From assembly GCA_003566885.1 (NCBI GenBank), contig PXBO01000070.1, positions 1 through 53,646 on the forward strand: 53,646 bases of DNA, in the 5' to 3' direction. Under the pieces are notes generated by a model. That model searched no databases. It saw nothing but the letters and a program-made list of their open reading frames with translations, and was not told the DNA's origin. Shown here piece by piece: positions 37,285-47,011 of this stretch. A program made the position numbers and the translations under genes. This DNA comes from Opitutia bacterium. Lineage in GTDB: Bacteria > Verrucomicrobiota > Verrucomicrobiia > Opitutales > T3Sed10-336. The first letter of the stretch is position 1; each line of letters starts with the position of its first letter.

Positions 37285-38364
37285 ATGTTTCCAATTTCGT
37301 TTTCGACAGTGCGCAAATCCATCAGGCTCACCGCCCTTCTGGCGTTGACATTGTTCTTTGTCGGCTGCGGTCAGTTCGACGGTCCCATGGAATGGTTCAG
37401 CGGCGGCCATCAGTCGACTTTCGAAGTGCGCGGCCCGGTGGCTCAGCAGCAGCTCGACCTCTTCTACGTGACCCTGTGGGTGACGCTGTTCATTTTTGTC
37501 ACGGTCGGCGGCGTGCTCGCCTACACCACGTTCCGCTTCCGCCAGAAGCCAGGTGACTCCGAAAAGCCGCCTCCCGCTCAGACCCACGGGCATCCGCTGG
37601 TCGAGATCGGTTTAATCGTCGCCGCCGTCTTTCTTCTGGTCATTATCGCCGTGCCGACCGTACGCGCAATCTACGACATCTACGAATTGCCGGAGGACGA
37701 GGATATGCTGGTGATCGACGTCATTGCCTACCAGTGGTGGTGGGCGTTCGAATACCCGGACGAAGAGGTGGTCACCGCGAACGAAATCGCCATTCCGGTC
37801 GGACGTAAGGTGAAGTTCAATTTGCGCACCGTCGATGTGATCCACAGTTTTTGGATACCGCGTCTGGGCGGCAAGATCGACATGATCCCGAACCGCGACA
37901 ACTGGATGTGGCTCCAGGCCGACGTGCCAGGCCAGTACTGGGGGCAGTGCGCGGAGTTCTGCGGCGAATCGCACGCCAACATGAAGTTCCGGGTCTTCGC
38001 GATGGAAGAAGACGACTTCCAGGATTGGCTGGACCACCAGCGCTCGGATGCGGTGGAGCCCGACCCGGAGGATTCGCTGGTCGTAACGGGATCCGAATTG
38101 TTCCGCAGCCGCGGCTGCATCGGCTGCCACGCCGTCCAAGGCACGGGCGCAATGGGAATCGCCGGTCCGGACCTGACCCATTTCGGCAGTCGCAAAACGC
38201 TCGGCGCCGGCATGGCGGACAACACGCCGGAAAACCTCTTCCACTGGCTGCGCGACCCGGACGGTTTCAAGCCGGGCAACCTCATGGCCCTCGACCCCCA
38301 GGTCCGCAATCTCAGCGATGACGACATCGAAGCCCTCAGCGCCTACCTGCAATCATTGAAATAG
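37285..38364 (+). CDS. coxB: Cytochrome c oxidase subunit II fused to cytochrome c (caa3 type)
   Basis: Subunit II passes electrons from cytochrome c through CuA to subunit I. The 359-residue protein has a lipoprotein-like signal (FFVGC), two transmembrane helices, and the CuA site QCAEFCGESHANM at residues ~221-233 with H in VDVIHSFW. A cytochrome c domain with heme motif CIGCH at residues 278-282 and a later Met is fused at the C terminus; this defines caa3 oxidases, in which the donor is built in. The ATG at 37285 is preferred over the upstream GTG at 37240. coxA follows after 8 bases. Confidence 0.95.
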   Translation: MFPISFSTVRKSIRLTALLALTLFFVGCGQFDGPMEWFSGGHQSTFEVRGPVAQQQLDLFYVTLWVTLFIFVTVGGVLAYTTFRFRQKPGDSEKPPPAQTHGHPLVEIGLIVAAVFLLVIIAVPTVRAIYDIYELPEDEDMLVIDVIAYQWWWAFEYPDEEVVTANEIAIPVGRKVKFNLRTVDVIHSFWIPRLGGKIDMIPNRDNWMWLQADVPGQYWGQCAEFCGESHANMKFRVFAMEEDDFQDWLDHQRSDAVEPDPEDSLVVTGSELFRSRGCIGCHAVQGTGAMGIAGPDLTHFGSRKTLGAGMADNTPENLFHWLRDPDGFKPGNLMALDPQVRNLSDDDIEALSAYLQSLK

Positions 38365-38372
38365 CCACGCAC

Positions 38373-40352
38373 ATGGAGAACCAAGGAATCCAAGGCAATG
38401 TGATAGCCGGCGCGCCGGAAGCCAATACTTCGGGACGTTCGCGCCTTTTCAGCCGACCCACCGCGACCACTGGAGTCGTCGGATGGCTCACCACGGTCGA
38501 TCACAAAAAAATCGGCATCATGTACGGCCTGGCCGCCCTGTTCTTCCTTATCGTGGGGGGAATCGAGGCGCTGATCATCCGTTTGCAGCTGGCCGTGCCC
38601 AACAACGACCTGATTTCGGCGCAGTTTTACAACGAACTGTTCACCATGCACGGCACCACCATGATTTTCCTGGCGGTCATGCCGTTGGGGGCCGCTTTTT
38701 TCAACTACATGATTCCGTTGCAGATCGGTGCGCGTGACGTCGCCTTTCCGCGCCTCAACGCTTTCAGCCTCTGGACCTTTCTGGCGGGCGGAATCTTTAT
38801 CAATACCGGCTGGTTTCTCAACATGCTCCCGGCCATCGGCGACGCCGTGCCCAAGATCGGCTGGTTCGGATACGCCAACCTCACCTCGTCCAACTACTCC
38901 GGAATCGGCACGGACTTCTGGGTATTCGGTCTGCAAATACTGGGGATCGCCTCCATTGTCGCGGCGCTGAATTTCATTGTCACCATCATCAACATGCGTG
39001 CGCCCGGCATGACCATGATGCGGCTTCCGGTCTTCACCTGGATGGTGCTGGTGACTTCCTTCCTCATTATTCTCGCTTTTCCCGCCATCACCATCGCCCT
39101 GGCCTGCCTCATGATGGACCGTATGTTCGGCACCGGATTTTTCGAACCGGTGTTCGGCGGTCAGCCGATTCTCTGGCAGCACCTCTTTTGGATTTTCGGC
39201 CACCCCGAGGTCTACATTCTCATTCTGCCCGCCATGGGCATCATATCCGAAGTGCTTCCCACCTTTTCGCGCAAACCCCTCTTCGGCTACGCCATTATCG
39301 TTTTCTCCGGGGTTATCATCGGCGTTCTCGGTTTCGCCGTCTGGGCGCACCATATGTTCACCACCGGTCTCAGCACCATAGCCAAGACCGCCTTTGCCCT
39401 CGCCACCATGGCGATCGCCGTTCCCACCGGGGTCAAGATCTTCAATTGGATCGGCACCATGTGGGGCGGACAACTGCGTTTCACGACTCCCATGCTGTTC
39501 GCACTGGGCTTTATCTGGATGTTCATGATCGGCGGATTCAGCGGTATCATGCACGCGGCCGCACCGGCCGACGGCCAGCAGCACGACACCTATTTCGTGG
39601 TGGCGCACTTCCATTACGTGCTCATCGGGGGTAGTCTTTTCGCCCTGTTTACCGGCTTGTATTATTGGATACCCAAGATCTCCGGAAAGATGTTCACCGA
39701 AACACTCGGCAAATGGGTCTTTTGGATCATGTTCGCCGGGTTCAACGTCACGTTCTTCCCCCATCACTTCCTCGGCCTGGGCGGCATGCCGCGCCGGACC
39801 TACCAGTACGATGCCGACATGGGTCTCAATACCTGGAATTTTGTCTCTACCGTAGGTTCCCTGGTCTTGGGTATCGGAATTCTCCTGTTCCTCTACCACC
39901 TTTTCATCACCCTGAAGCGCGGCGCCAAAGCCGGAAACGATCCCTGGGACGCGCGTACGCTGGAGTGGAGCCTGCCTTCGCCGCCGCCGGAGTATAATTT
40001 CGCCGCGGTGCCGAAGGTCACCTCGCGTGACGAATTCTGGGCCCGGAAAATGATTCCGGAGAAGAAGAAACTGATCGCGGAGGAGAAGGCGGAATCGAGC
40101 ATCCACATGCCAAGCCCGTCCTGGTTCCCCCTGATCGCCTCCATCGGTCTGTTGATCGGCGCCTACGGCATGGCGTTCCTGAAATCCGACTACGGCAATT
40201 TCCTTGGCTTCGGCACCCTTTTCTGGCCGATCACGGGCTTGCTTATCACCATCGGAGCCATTTTTGCCTGGGCCTTTGAGGGCCCCGGCGGGTACCACCT
40301 GCATCCCGAAGAGGACGCACAAGAAAAAGAATCTTCCGGTAAAGCGAAATGA
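38373..40352 (+). CDS. coxA: Cytochrome c oxidase subunit I (A1 type)
   Basis: The catalytic subunit reduces O2 at the heme a3-CuB site and pumps protons. Ligands are visible in TMHGTTMIF, FGHPEVYILILP (with the His-Tyr pair and the Glu that marks the A1 family), WAHHMFTTG and VAHFHYVLIGG. At 659 residues it is longer than the ~540 of a minimal subunit I: residues beyond ~560 form a hydrophilic linker and two extra transmembrane helices (WFPLIASIGLLIGAYG; FWPITGLLITIGAIFAW). This extension matches subunit I of caa3 oxidases that carry parts of subunit III. coxC starts in the stop codon (ATGA). Confidence 0.96.
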   Translation: MENQGIQGNVIAGAPEANTSGRSRLFSRPTATTGVVGWLTTVDHKKIGIMYGLAALFFLIVGGIEALIIRLQLAVPNNDLISAQFYNELFTMHGTTMIFLAVMPLGAAFFNYMIPLQIGARDVAFPRLNAFSLWTFLAGGIFINTGWFLNMLPAIGDAVPKIGWFGYANLTSSNYSGIGTDFWVFGLQILGIASIVAALNFIVTIINMRAPGMTMMRLPVFTWMVLVTSFLIILAFPAITIALACLMMDRMFGTGFFEPVFGGQPILWQHLFWIFGHPEVYILILPAMGIISEVLPTFSRKPLFGYAIIVFSGVIIGVLGFAVWAHHMFTTGLSTIAKTAFALATMAIAVPTGVKIFNWIGTMWGGQLRFTTPMLFALGFIWMFMIGGFSGIMHAAAPADGQQHDTYFVVAHFHYVLIGGSLFALFTGLYYWIPKISGKMFTETLGKWVFWIMFAGFNVTFFPHHFLGLGGMPRRTYQYDADMGLNTWNFVSTVGSLVLGIGILLFLYHLFITLKRGAKAGNDPWDARTLEWSLPSPPPEYNFAAVPKVTSRDEFWARKMIPEKKKLIAEEKAESSIHMPSPSWFPLIASIGLLIGAYGMAFLKSDYGNFLGFGTLFWPITGLLITIGAIFAWAFEGPGGYHLHPEEDAQEKESSGKAK

Positions 40353-40984
40353 GTCAGACCGCAGTCACCCACGCCGACGATTCCCACGACGCGCACGGCG
40401 AACACGCCACCTGCACGGGGATTCCGAACAAGAAGATGTTCATGTGGGCCTTTCTGGCCTCCGATTGCATGTTTTTCGGATGCCTGATCGCCACCCACAT
40501 GGTGTATCGTCTTTCGCCGCCGCCGGGTTCGCCCGACCTTGGGCCCATCCTCGATATCGAAATTGTTTCCATCAGTACGTTTCTGTTGCTGATGAGCAGT
40601 CTGATGATGGCGTTGAGCGTGCACGCCATCGGCAAAAACAATCTGAAGAGCTTTCGCTGGTACATATTGGCGACGGTGCTGATGGGTTTCGGGTTTCTCG
40701 GCATCCAGAGCTACGAGTGGTATTACTTCGTCAATGAACATGGGCTGACGCTCTCCAGCAGCCTTTTCGGATCCACGTTTTACACGCTGACAGGCACTCA
40801 CAAGATCCACGTGATCATCGGAATCATCTGGCTGTTGACCTACTACTTCTACTCGTTCTCGGGGAAAATGAACCACAAATCCGAACTGGATGTCGAAGTC
40901 GCCGGGCTATACTGGCACTTCGTCGATATCGTCTGGATCGTCATCTTCACCGTCGTCTTCCTCCTCGAGTTCGTCGACATGTAA
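40349..40984 (+). CDS. coxC: Cytochrome c oxidase subunit III
   Basis: The 211-residue membrane protein has five transmembrane helices and typical subunit III segments: FMWAFLASDCMFFG, FLGIQSYEWYYF, TGTHKIHVIIGIIW and YWHFVDIVWIVIFTVVF. It is the short, five-helix form found in caa3 oxidases, and the two missing helices correspond to the C-terminal pair seen in CoxA here. The N terminus is histidine- and aspartate-rich. It overlaps coxA by four bases and is followed by subunit IV after 13 bases. Confidence 0.93.
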   Translation: MSQTAVTHADDSHDAHGEHATCTGIPNKKMFMWAFLASDCMFFGCLIATHMVYRLSPPPGSPDLGPILDIEIVSISTFLLLMSSLMMALSVHAIGKNNLKSFRWYILATVLMGFGFLGIQSYEWYYFVNEHGLTLSSSLFGSTFYTLTGTHKIHVIIGIIWLLTYYFYSFSGKMNHKSELDVEVAGLYWHFVDIVWIVIFTVVFLLEFVDM

Positions 40985-40997
40985 ACGGAGCCGCGTC

Positions 40998-41366
40998 ATG
41001 GAGAAACCATTTCCCAACACACCCGAAGACACCTCTCGCTTTTTCACCTTCACCTGGCTGGCCATGTTCCTGGCGCTGGTCACCGGGATCGAGATCGTCA
41101 TTATCTACATCCCGCTTTCCTACTGGGTCATCGCGGGAAGCCTCGTCTTCCTGTCGGCCATCAAGTTTTTCGCCGTTATCTGGTGGTTCATGCACCTGCG
41201 GTGGGACAAACTCTTTTGCACCATCCTGTTCATGCTGGGCATGGTGATCGCCGGCGGCACCGTGACCGCCCTGCTGGCGATCTTTCACTTCGATCCGCAC
41301 GAACCGACTTTCGAAGACGACCTGATGCAGGCACCGCGGGTGGAAAGTCTTGAAGTCAACGTATAA
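40998..41366 (+). CDS. Cytochrome c oxidase subunit IV (caa3-type small subunit)
   Basis: The 122-residue protein has three predicted membrane helices (FTWLAMFLALVTGIEIVII; VIAGSLVFLSAIKFFAVIWWFMHLRW; LFCTILFMLGMVIAGGTVTALLAIF), the layout of the COX4 pro family in Gram-positive-like and verrucomicrobial oxidases. The KFFAVIWWFMHLRWD block is the most conserved piece. The ATG at 40998 follows coxC directly. Its role is assembly or stability of the complex. Confidence 0.88.
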   Translation: MEKPFPNTPEDTSRFFTFTWLAMFLALVTGIEIVIIYIPLSYWVIAGSLVFLSAIKFFAVIWWFMHLRWDKLFCTILFMLGMVIAGGTVTALLAIFHFDPHEPTFEDDLMQAPRVESLEVNV

Positions 41367-41412
41367 GTTGGCGCGCCCCCGGCGCTCGCCTGGATTCGGC
41401 CGCTGATTCCTG

Positions 41413-42222
41413 ATGAACTGGTGGCATTGGCATACGGAACCTGAACTGATTGGAGGTTTGCTGCTGGCCGGCTGGCTCTACGCCCTGGCGACAGGACCGT
41501 TCCGGGAGAGACTGGCTCCGGGCAATCCCTATCCGACACCGGACGCGATTCGGTTTTACAGCGGCCTGGTCCTGCTCTACCTCACCGTGGGCTCACCCCT
41601 GGATCTTCTGGGCGAGGTTTACCTGTTCAGCGCCCACATGTTGCAACACATCCTGCTCATTTACCCGGTCGCCATCCTTATCATTACCGGACTGCCCTCC
41701 TGGCTGGCCGATGCCGCCCTGAGCCCGGCTCCGGTTCGCGCCACGGTCCGGTTCCTTTCGCGCCCGGTGACGGCGGGCATCCTTTTTACGGTGGTGTTGA
41801 GCGGCTGGCATATTCCCGCTCTTTACGACTGGGCTCTTCGTGACCGACTGGTGCACAACATCGAACACCTCACCATGTTCCTGGCGGCGCTCGGGGTCTG
41901 GTGGGCGGTTTTCAACAAGTCAACCAGTGTCCCGGCCTGCGGTTACGGCGCCAGCATCCTGCTGGTTTTCTGCATCGCGGTCGCCAAGGTTCCCGTGGCG
42001 GCGTACCTGACGTTTTATCCCGATGTCCTCTACCCCACCTACGAACTCGCGCCGCGGATCTACGGCATTTCCGCGCACGAGGACCAGATCATCGGCGGCG
42101 CCCTCATGACCTTGCTGGCCAAATTCGGCTCGGTGTTTATCATCGCCTGGTGCTTTTACCGCTGGAGCAAAGAAGGCAAATCCGAAGAGGATCTTAGATA
42201 CTCCATCGAAAGCCTCAAGTGA
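41413..42222 (+). CDS. ctaG: Cytochrome c oxidase assembly factor CtaG (caa3_CtaG)
   Basis: This 269-residue membrane protein with about seven helices belongs to the caa3_CtaG family, needed for maturation of caa3 oxidases and unrelated to the copper chaperone Cox11. Family landmarks are GSPLDLLGEVYLFSAHMLQH, LLIYPVAILIITGLPSWL and IEHLTMFLAALGVWW. It closes the cox operon and is convergent with ymdB, with only 15 bases between the stops. The genes for heme A synthesis (ctaA, ctaB) are not in the window. Confidence 0.9.
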   Translation: MNWWHWHTEPELIGGLLLAGWLYALATGPFRERLAPGNPYPTPDAIRFYSGLVLLYLTVGSPLDLLGEVYLFSAHMLQHILLIYPVAILIITGLPSWLADAALSPAPVRATVRFLSRPVTAGILFTVVLSGWHIPALYDWALRDRLVHNIEHLTMFLAALGVWWAVFNKSTSVPACGYGASILLVFCIAVAKVPVAAYLTFYPDVLYPTYELAPRIYGISAHEDQIIGGALMTLLAKFGSVFIIAWCFYRWSKEGKSEEDLRYSIESLK

Positions 42223-42237
42223 TTGATCCAAATCCCC

Positions 42238-43023
42238 CTACTTTTCCCGGCAAACCATGACCGGTTCTATACTCCGGGCCAACCCGCGCGATTCGTCAAT
42301 TTCGATGACCGCGCCGCAGATGCGGACATCGCCCGAGGCGACTTCGAACCTGCGCGGCATGCCATCGATAAATCGGCCCAGAACCGGTTCGATTTCCCGG
42401 CCAAGCACGGAATGGAAGGGACCGGTCATGCCGGCGTCGGTCAGGTAGGCGGTTCCCTTGGGCAGTATCCGGGCATCGGCGGTCGGGATATGGGTGTGGG
42501 TTCCGACAACCGCCGCCACCCGTCCGTCGAGGTGCCAGCCCAAAGCCACTTTTTCCGAGGTGGCCTCCGCGTGTATCTCGACCAGAACGGCGTCGGATTC
42601 ATTCTTCAGGGTCGTCAGCATGCGGTCGGCGGTCCGGAAGGGACAATCACAGGGCGCCATGAATACCCGGCCCATAACGGTAAAAACCCCCAACCGGAAA
42701 CCGCTCTTTTCCAGCACCAGACTCGTAGCCCCGGGACACGATTCCACCAGATTGGCCGGACGGCAGACGTATTCGAGGTCTACGATTTCGCGGGGAAACG
42801 ACTTTTGATCCCATACATGATCCCCCAAAGTGATGCCATCCACACCGATGGACGCCAGCTCGGCGGCAATCCGGCCATTGAGGCCGGAGCCGCCGGCCGC
42901 ATTCTCTCCGTTGGCGACCACCATATCGATTCCGTGCTTACGCCTCATCGAACTCAATCGCTCCGCCAGAAAAACCCGGCCGGGCCGGCCCACGATATCG
43001 CCCAGGAACATGACTCTTTTCAC
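42238..43023 (-). CDS. ymdB: YmdB-family metallophosphoesterase
   Basis: YmdB (TIGR00282) is a calcineurin-like dinuclear-metal phosphodiesterase that hydrolyses 2',3'-cyclic nucleotides in Bacillus. The 261-residue product shows [43 protein letters not shown] and [10 protein letters not shown], which together supply the metal ligands. A GTG at 43023 begins KRVMFLGD; the ATG at 43011 is an alternative. It is divergent from ilvB over 111 bases. The role in this organism is unknown. Confidence 0.92.
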   Translation of the reverse strand: MKRVMFLGDIVGRPGRVFLAERLSSMRRKHGIDMVVANGENAAGGSGLNGRIAAELASIGVDGITLGDHVWDQKSFPREIVDLEYVCRPANLVESCPGATSLVLEKSGFRLGVFTVMGRVFMAPCDCPFRTADRMLTTLKNESDAVLVEIHAEATSEKVALGWHLDGRVAAVVGTHTHIPTADARILPKGTAYLTDAGMTGPFHSVLGREIEPVLGRFIDGMPRRFEVASGDVRICGAVIEIDESRGLARSIEPVMVCREK

Positions 43024-43134
43024 CGGTGCATCTTGAGTTCGGCCCCGGGAAAACTTCAATGCCGAATCTGAAAACCGGCTTGCAATACCCCCTTTCCCGG
43101 AGTTATTTTTTCCGTTTTGAACCGTAACCAAACC

Positions 43135-44913
43135 ATGAAAACCGACCCGTTAATCACCGAATTCCCAAAGCCCGAAATCGGCAAGGAGATGAAAGGCGCC
43201 GAAATCGCCATCGACTGCCTGGTGCGTGAGGGTGTGGAAGTGATTTTCGCCTATCCCGGCGGGGCATCCCAGGACCTTCACCAGGCCCTGGCCAAATGTG
43301 ACAAAATTCGCACCATCCTCCCCCGCCACGAACAGGGCGGCGGGTTCGCGGCGGAGGGTTACGCCCGCACCACCGGGAAAGCCGGGGTTTGCATGGCGAC
43401 CAGCGGCCCGGGCGCCACCAATTTGATCACGGCGATCGCCGACGCCTACATGGACAGTACGCCGCTGGTGGCTATCACCGGACAGGTTAAGCAGCAATTT
43501 ATCGGCAAAAGTGCGTTTCAGGAGACCGATATCTTCGGGATGACCCTGCCCATCGTCAAACATAGCTACCTGGTGCTCAACGCCGAGGATCTCCCCGGAA
43601 TTATCAAAGAAGCCTTTTTCCTGGCCACCTCGGGCCGACCCGGTCCGGTTTTGATCGACATCCCCAAGGACGTCCAGCAGGCCGTCATTCAACCGGTCTA
43701 TCCGGCAAAAACGGAAATCCGCAGCTACCAACCGGCGGTAACGGCCACTGACGGGCAGCTCGAAGAGGTGATCGCCCTGATCGCGCGGGCCAAGCGCCCG
43801 GTCCTTTATGTCGGCGGCGGAATCATTTCCGGCGACGCCCACCACGAGCTTTTTGAATTCGCCGAACGGACACGGATACCGGTGACGTCCACCCTGATGG
43901 GAGTGGGTTGTTTTCCCGAAACCAACCCCCTTTCCCTGAAATGGTTCGGCATGCACGGAACCGTCGCCGGAAACTACGCGGTTCACGAATCCGATCTTCT
44001 GTTGGCATTCGGCGTTCGGTTCGACGACCGCATTACAGGTGAAGTCACCAAGTTCGCCCCGGCGGCGACCATCGTGCATATCGATATCGACGCTTCGGAG
44101 CACAATAAAAACAAAGTGGTCCAGTACCCCATTGTCTCAGGCATTAAACACGCTCTGGGGCGTATGAATGAACTGATGTCGAAGGCCGGGTTTGAAGCCC
44201 CCGACCGCAGCCCATGGATGCAACGTATCGAAGAGTGGAAGACGAAGTACCCGTTTTCGTACAAGGAGTCTTCCGACGGACGCTTCATCCTCGCACAGGA
44301 AGCCATTCGCATGCTCTTCGAGCTGACCAAAGGCGAGGCGATCATCACCACCGGGGTCGGTCAGCACCAAATGTGGGCGGCTCAGTTTTATGACTTCGTC
44401 AAGCCGCGGAGTTTTATCAGCTCGCTCGGCCTGGGGGCGATGGGCTTCGGGTACCCCGCCGCCCTCGGAGCCAAAATGGCCCAACCCGATCGCGAGGTAA
44501 TCGATATCGACGGAGACGGCTCGTTCCTGATGAATATCCAGGAGTTGGCGACCGCCAGGATCGAAAATATCGGCGCCAAAGCCCTGGTTCTCAACAACCA
44601 GCACCTGGGCATGGTCGTGCAGTGGGAAGACCGCTTTTACAACAGCGCCCGGGCACACACCATCCTGGGCGACAAGGAGAATATCGGCGGTCCGGACAAT
44701 CTGCCCGGCCTTTACCCGAACTTCGTGGAAATCGCGAAGGGATTCGGCGTTTCGGCACGGATGGTTTACAAAAAGGAGGAGTTGAAAGACGCCATGCAGG
44801 AAATGCTCGCCCACGACGGCCCTTACGTGCTCGACGTCATCGTTCCGTACACTGAACACGTGTTGCCGATGATTCCGTCGGGTAAGACCGTGGCCGAAAT
44901 GATTATCGAGTAG
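43135..44913 (+). CDS. ilvB: Acetolactate synthase large subunit
   Basis: IlvB condenses pyruvate in the first shared step of valine, leucine and isoleucine synthesis. The 592-residue TPP enzyme shows the catalytic Glu in [28 protein letters not shown], the FAD-domain [12 protein letters not shown] and the TPP/Mg motif [14 protein letters not shown]...[13 protein letters not shown] at 43135 is preferred over the TTG at 43117. The regulatory small subunit gene ilvN, which often follows, is absent: the next gene encodes a CNNM/CBS protein. Confidence 0.95.
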   Translation: MKTDPLITEFPKPEIGKEMKGAEIAIDCLVREGVEVIFAYPGGASQDLHQALAKCDKIRTILPRHEQGGGFAAEGYARTTGKAGVCMATSGPGATNLITAIADAYMDSTPLVAITGQVKQQFIGKSAFQETDIFGMTLPIVKHSYLVLNAEDLPGIIKEAFFLATSGRPGPVLIDIPKDVQQAVIQPVYPAKTEIRSYQPAVTATDGQLEEVIALIARAKRPVLYVGGGIISGDAHHELFEFAERTRIPVTSTLMGVGCFPETNPLSLKWFGMHGTVAGNYAVHESDLLLAFGVRFDDRITGEVTKFAPAATIVHIDIDASEHNKNKVVQYPIVSGIKHALGRMNELMSKAGFEAPDRSPWMQRIEEWKTKYPFSYKESSDGRFILAQEAIRMLFELTKGEAIITTGVGQHQMWAAQFYDFVKPRSFISSLGLGAMGFGYPAALGAKMAQPDREVIDIDGDGSFLMNIQELATARIENIGAKALVLNNQHLGMVVQWEDRFYNSARAHTILGDKENIGGPDNLPGLYPNFVEIAKGFGVSARMVYKKEELKDAMQEMLAHDGPYVLDVIVPYTEHVLPMIPSGKTVAEMIIE

Positions 44914-44991
44914 GTCCGCGTTCGCGCTCCCCGGTGCCGCCGGGAACAAACATTTTTCCGGCGGTTCCGGCGATCGTTTCCAACCCGCACA

Positions 44992-46107
44992 ATGCTTGCA
45001 TTTATTCTGGCTGTCGCTTTCACGCTCGGCGTATCAGCATTTTGCTCCGTCATGGAAGCCCTCATTCTGAGCACGACTCCGACCGAGATTGAGGCGCTCA
45101 AGAAAAAGTACCCGCGACGCGGCCAAATGCTTGAGTCCCTTAAGGATGGCATCAATGAAACCATTTCCACCGTCCTCACCCTCAACACGGTGGCCAACAC
45201 CCTTGGCAGTATCCTAATCGGCTGGATCACCGCCCAGCAGTTCGGCCAGGGTTGGGTGGGCGTGGTCGCCGGCGGCATGACCTTCGGGATCCTGATTTTC
45301 TCCGAAATCATTCCCAAGAATATCGGGGTGGCCTATCGCGTTCCCTTACAGCCCTACGCGGTGTATCCTCTGACCTATATGGGAATTATCCTTCGTCCGG
45401 TCACCTGGCTGACCGAAAGCATGGTCACCCGCCTGATAATCCCTCACAAATTCGAGCCCAAACCCCCGGAAGAAGAGATCATGCTTCTGGCGGAAAAAAG
45501 TGAAAAGGGCGGACACCTGACCAAGAGCGAGCTCAACATGATCGCAAACGCTCTCACTCTCGACGATGTTCGAGTCAGTGAAATCATGACGCCCCGCACG
45601 GTTATGACCGCCATTGACAAAAACAAGACAGTCAAGGAGGTCCTAAACGATTTCACCAATATCCCGTTCGCCCGCATGCCGGTGTACGATGAATCCATTG
45701 ACGACATCGTCGGGATGGTGCGCCGTCGCGACATGCTGCACGCCCTGGCCGGAGGCGAAGAGGAAAAAACGGTGGATGAACTCAAGCAGGAGATTCATTT
45801 CATTCCGGAAACCGTAACCGCCGCCGCCGCTCTGCAGACCTTCCTGCGCACACATCAACAATTGGCCGTGGTGGTGGATGAGTTTGGTTCCGTCGCCGGT
45901 GTCGTGACGATGGAAGACATTATGGAACAGATCATCGGACGCGAAATATTCGAAAAAGACGATCTGGCGGTGGACATGAGGGAACTGGCACGCAAACGAA
46001 ACCAGATTGCCAAGCAATCCCGTCAGCTCCGTGCGGCCAAGGAGCAACTGGCGCCCGCACCGTCGGAAACGCCGACCACCGAAAGCAGGCGTGATAAGCA
46101 GGTCTGA
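44992..46107 (+). CDS. CNNM/CorC-family membrane protein with CBS pair
   Basis: The 371-residue protein has an N-terminal CNNM (DUF21) membrane domain (MLAFILAVAFTLGVSAFCSVMEA; LGSILIGWITA; IFSEIIPKNIG) and a Bateman module of two CBS motifs (VSEIMTPRTVMTAI; VVVDEFGSVAGVVTMEDIMEQIIG). Relatives take part in Mg2+/Co2+ homeostasis. The usual C-terminal CorC_HlyC domain is missing; instead there is a ~55-residue charged tail (ARKRNQIAKQSRQL) likely to be disordered or helical. The start at 44992 begins with the first membrane helix. lgt follows after 23 bases. Confidence 0.88.
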   Translation: MLAFILAVAFTLGVSAFCSVMEALILSTTPTEIEALKKKYPRRGQMLESLKDGINETISTVLTLNTVANTLGSILIGWITAQQFGQGWVGVVAGGMTFGILIFSEIIPKNIGVAYRVPLQPYAVYPLTYMGIILRPVTWLTESMVTRLIIPHKFEPKPPEEEIMLLAEKSEKGGHLTKSELNMIANALTLDDVRVSEIMTPRTVMTAIDKNKTVKEVLNDFTNIPFARMPVYDESIDDIVGMVRRRDMLHALAGGEEEKTVDELKQEIHFIPETVTAAAALQTFLRTHQQLAVVVDEFGSVAGVVTMEDIMEQIIGREIFEKDDLAVDMRELARKRNQIAKQSRQLRAAKEQLAPAPSETPTTESRRDKQV

Positions 46108-46130
46108 AAACGGAAGGCCTCAAGGGAGTA

Positions 46131-46967
46131 ATGAAAAACGATTACTGGATACACGATCTTGACCCGTTTCTTCTTCGTTTTGGAGAAAACTTCGGCATTC
46201 GCTACTACGGACTCGCCTACCTGCTAAGCTTTCTCATCGCCTACGTCCTGCTGGCACTCTATTACCGCAAAGGCCGTTCGCCTCTGGATCCCGAGCAACA
46301 AAGCAATGCCCTTTTCGCCATCATTATCGGTATTCTGGCGGGAGGTCGCCTGGGTTACATGCTCTTTTACGATCTCACCGGGTTCCTGCAGAATCCTCTC
46401 GTGCTGTTCAAGGTATGGGAGGGAGGAATGGCCAGCCATGGAGGCTTTCTGGGAGGCGTCGCGGCCCTACTGTGGATCGCTCGCACCCAGAGACTGCCGC
46501 TCCTGCAAGTCAGCGACCTTTTTGTCACCCTGGCGCCTCCAGGACTGCTCCTGGGACGCATTGCCAACTTCATTAACGGAGAGCTCTACGGCCGGATCAC
46601 CGAGGTATCCTGGGCGGTTATTTTCCCCGCGAGCGCTCCGGGCCTTCCGGTGGAAGCCATTCCGCCACGTCATCCCTCACAACTCTACGAAGCCGCCCTG
46701 GAGGGTGCTTTTCTACTGGTTTACCTTCAATTCCGCTTCTGGAAAACGGATGTTACCCGGACCCATCCCGGGCAATTGAGTGGGGAATTCCTGCTGCTGT
46801 ATGCGGTGGCCCGTATTTTCTGCGAATTCTTCCGCGAGCCGGATGCCGGCCTGATTCTGGGGATGAGCCGGGGGATTTTTTTCTCCTTGTTCCTCGCCGT
46901 CGCCGGATTCGCCATCATCCTGATCGCCCGCAAACGCGCCGCGGCAAAAAAAGAACGGCCTACCTGA
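46131..46967 (+). CDS. lgt: Prolipoprotein diacylglyceryl transferase
   Basis: Lgt transfers diacylglycerol from phosphatidylglycerol to the lipobox cysteine of prelipoproteins at the inner membrane. The 278-residue, seven-helix protein holds the signature MASHGGFLGGV and GRIANFINGELYGR with its catalytic Arg/Asn and H in the HPSQLYEA block. The short C-terminal tail is lysine-rich (RKRAAAKK). GGGAG is near the ATG. The window itself contains several probable lipoproteins (cupredoxins, CoxB) that would need it. Confidence 0.95.
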   Translation: MKNDYWIHDLDPFLLRFGENFGIRYYGLAYLLSFLIAYVLLALYYRKGRSPLDPEQQSNALFAIIIGILAGGRLGYMLFYDLTGFLQNPLVLFKVWEGGMASHGGFLGGVAALLWIARTQRLPLLQVSDLFVTLAPPGLLLGRIANFINGELYGRITEVSWAVIFPASAPGLPVEAIPPRHPSQLYEAALEGAFLLVYLQFRFWKTDVTRTHPGQLSGEFLLLYAVARIFCEFFREPDAGLILGMSRGIFFSLFLAVAGFAIILIARKRAAAKKERPT

Positions 46968-47011
46968 CCAGGAGGACCGGTCGGGAGACCCGGGCAGCTT
47001 GGCAAACGCGC

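Noticed and set aside
38343-40322. A 659-codon open frame on the minus strand opposite coxA
   Set aside because: It is highly charged, Gly/His/Glu-rich and lies exactly over the most confident gene in the window; it is a codon-bias artefact.
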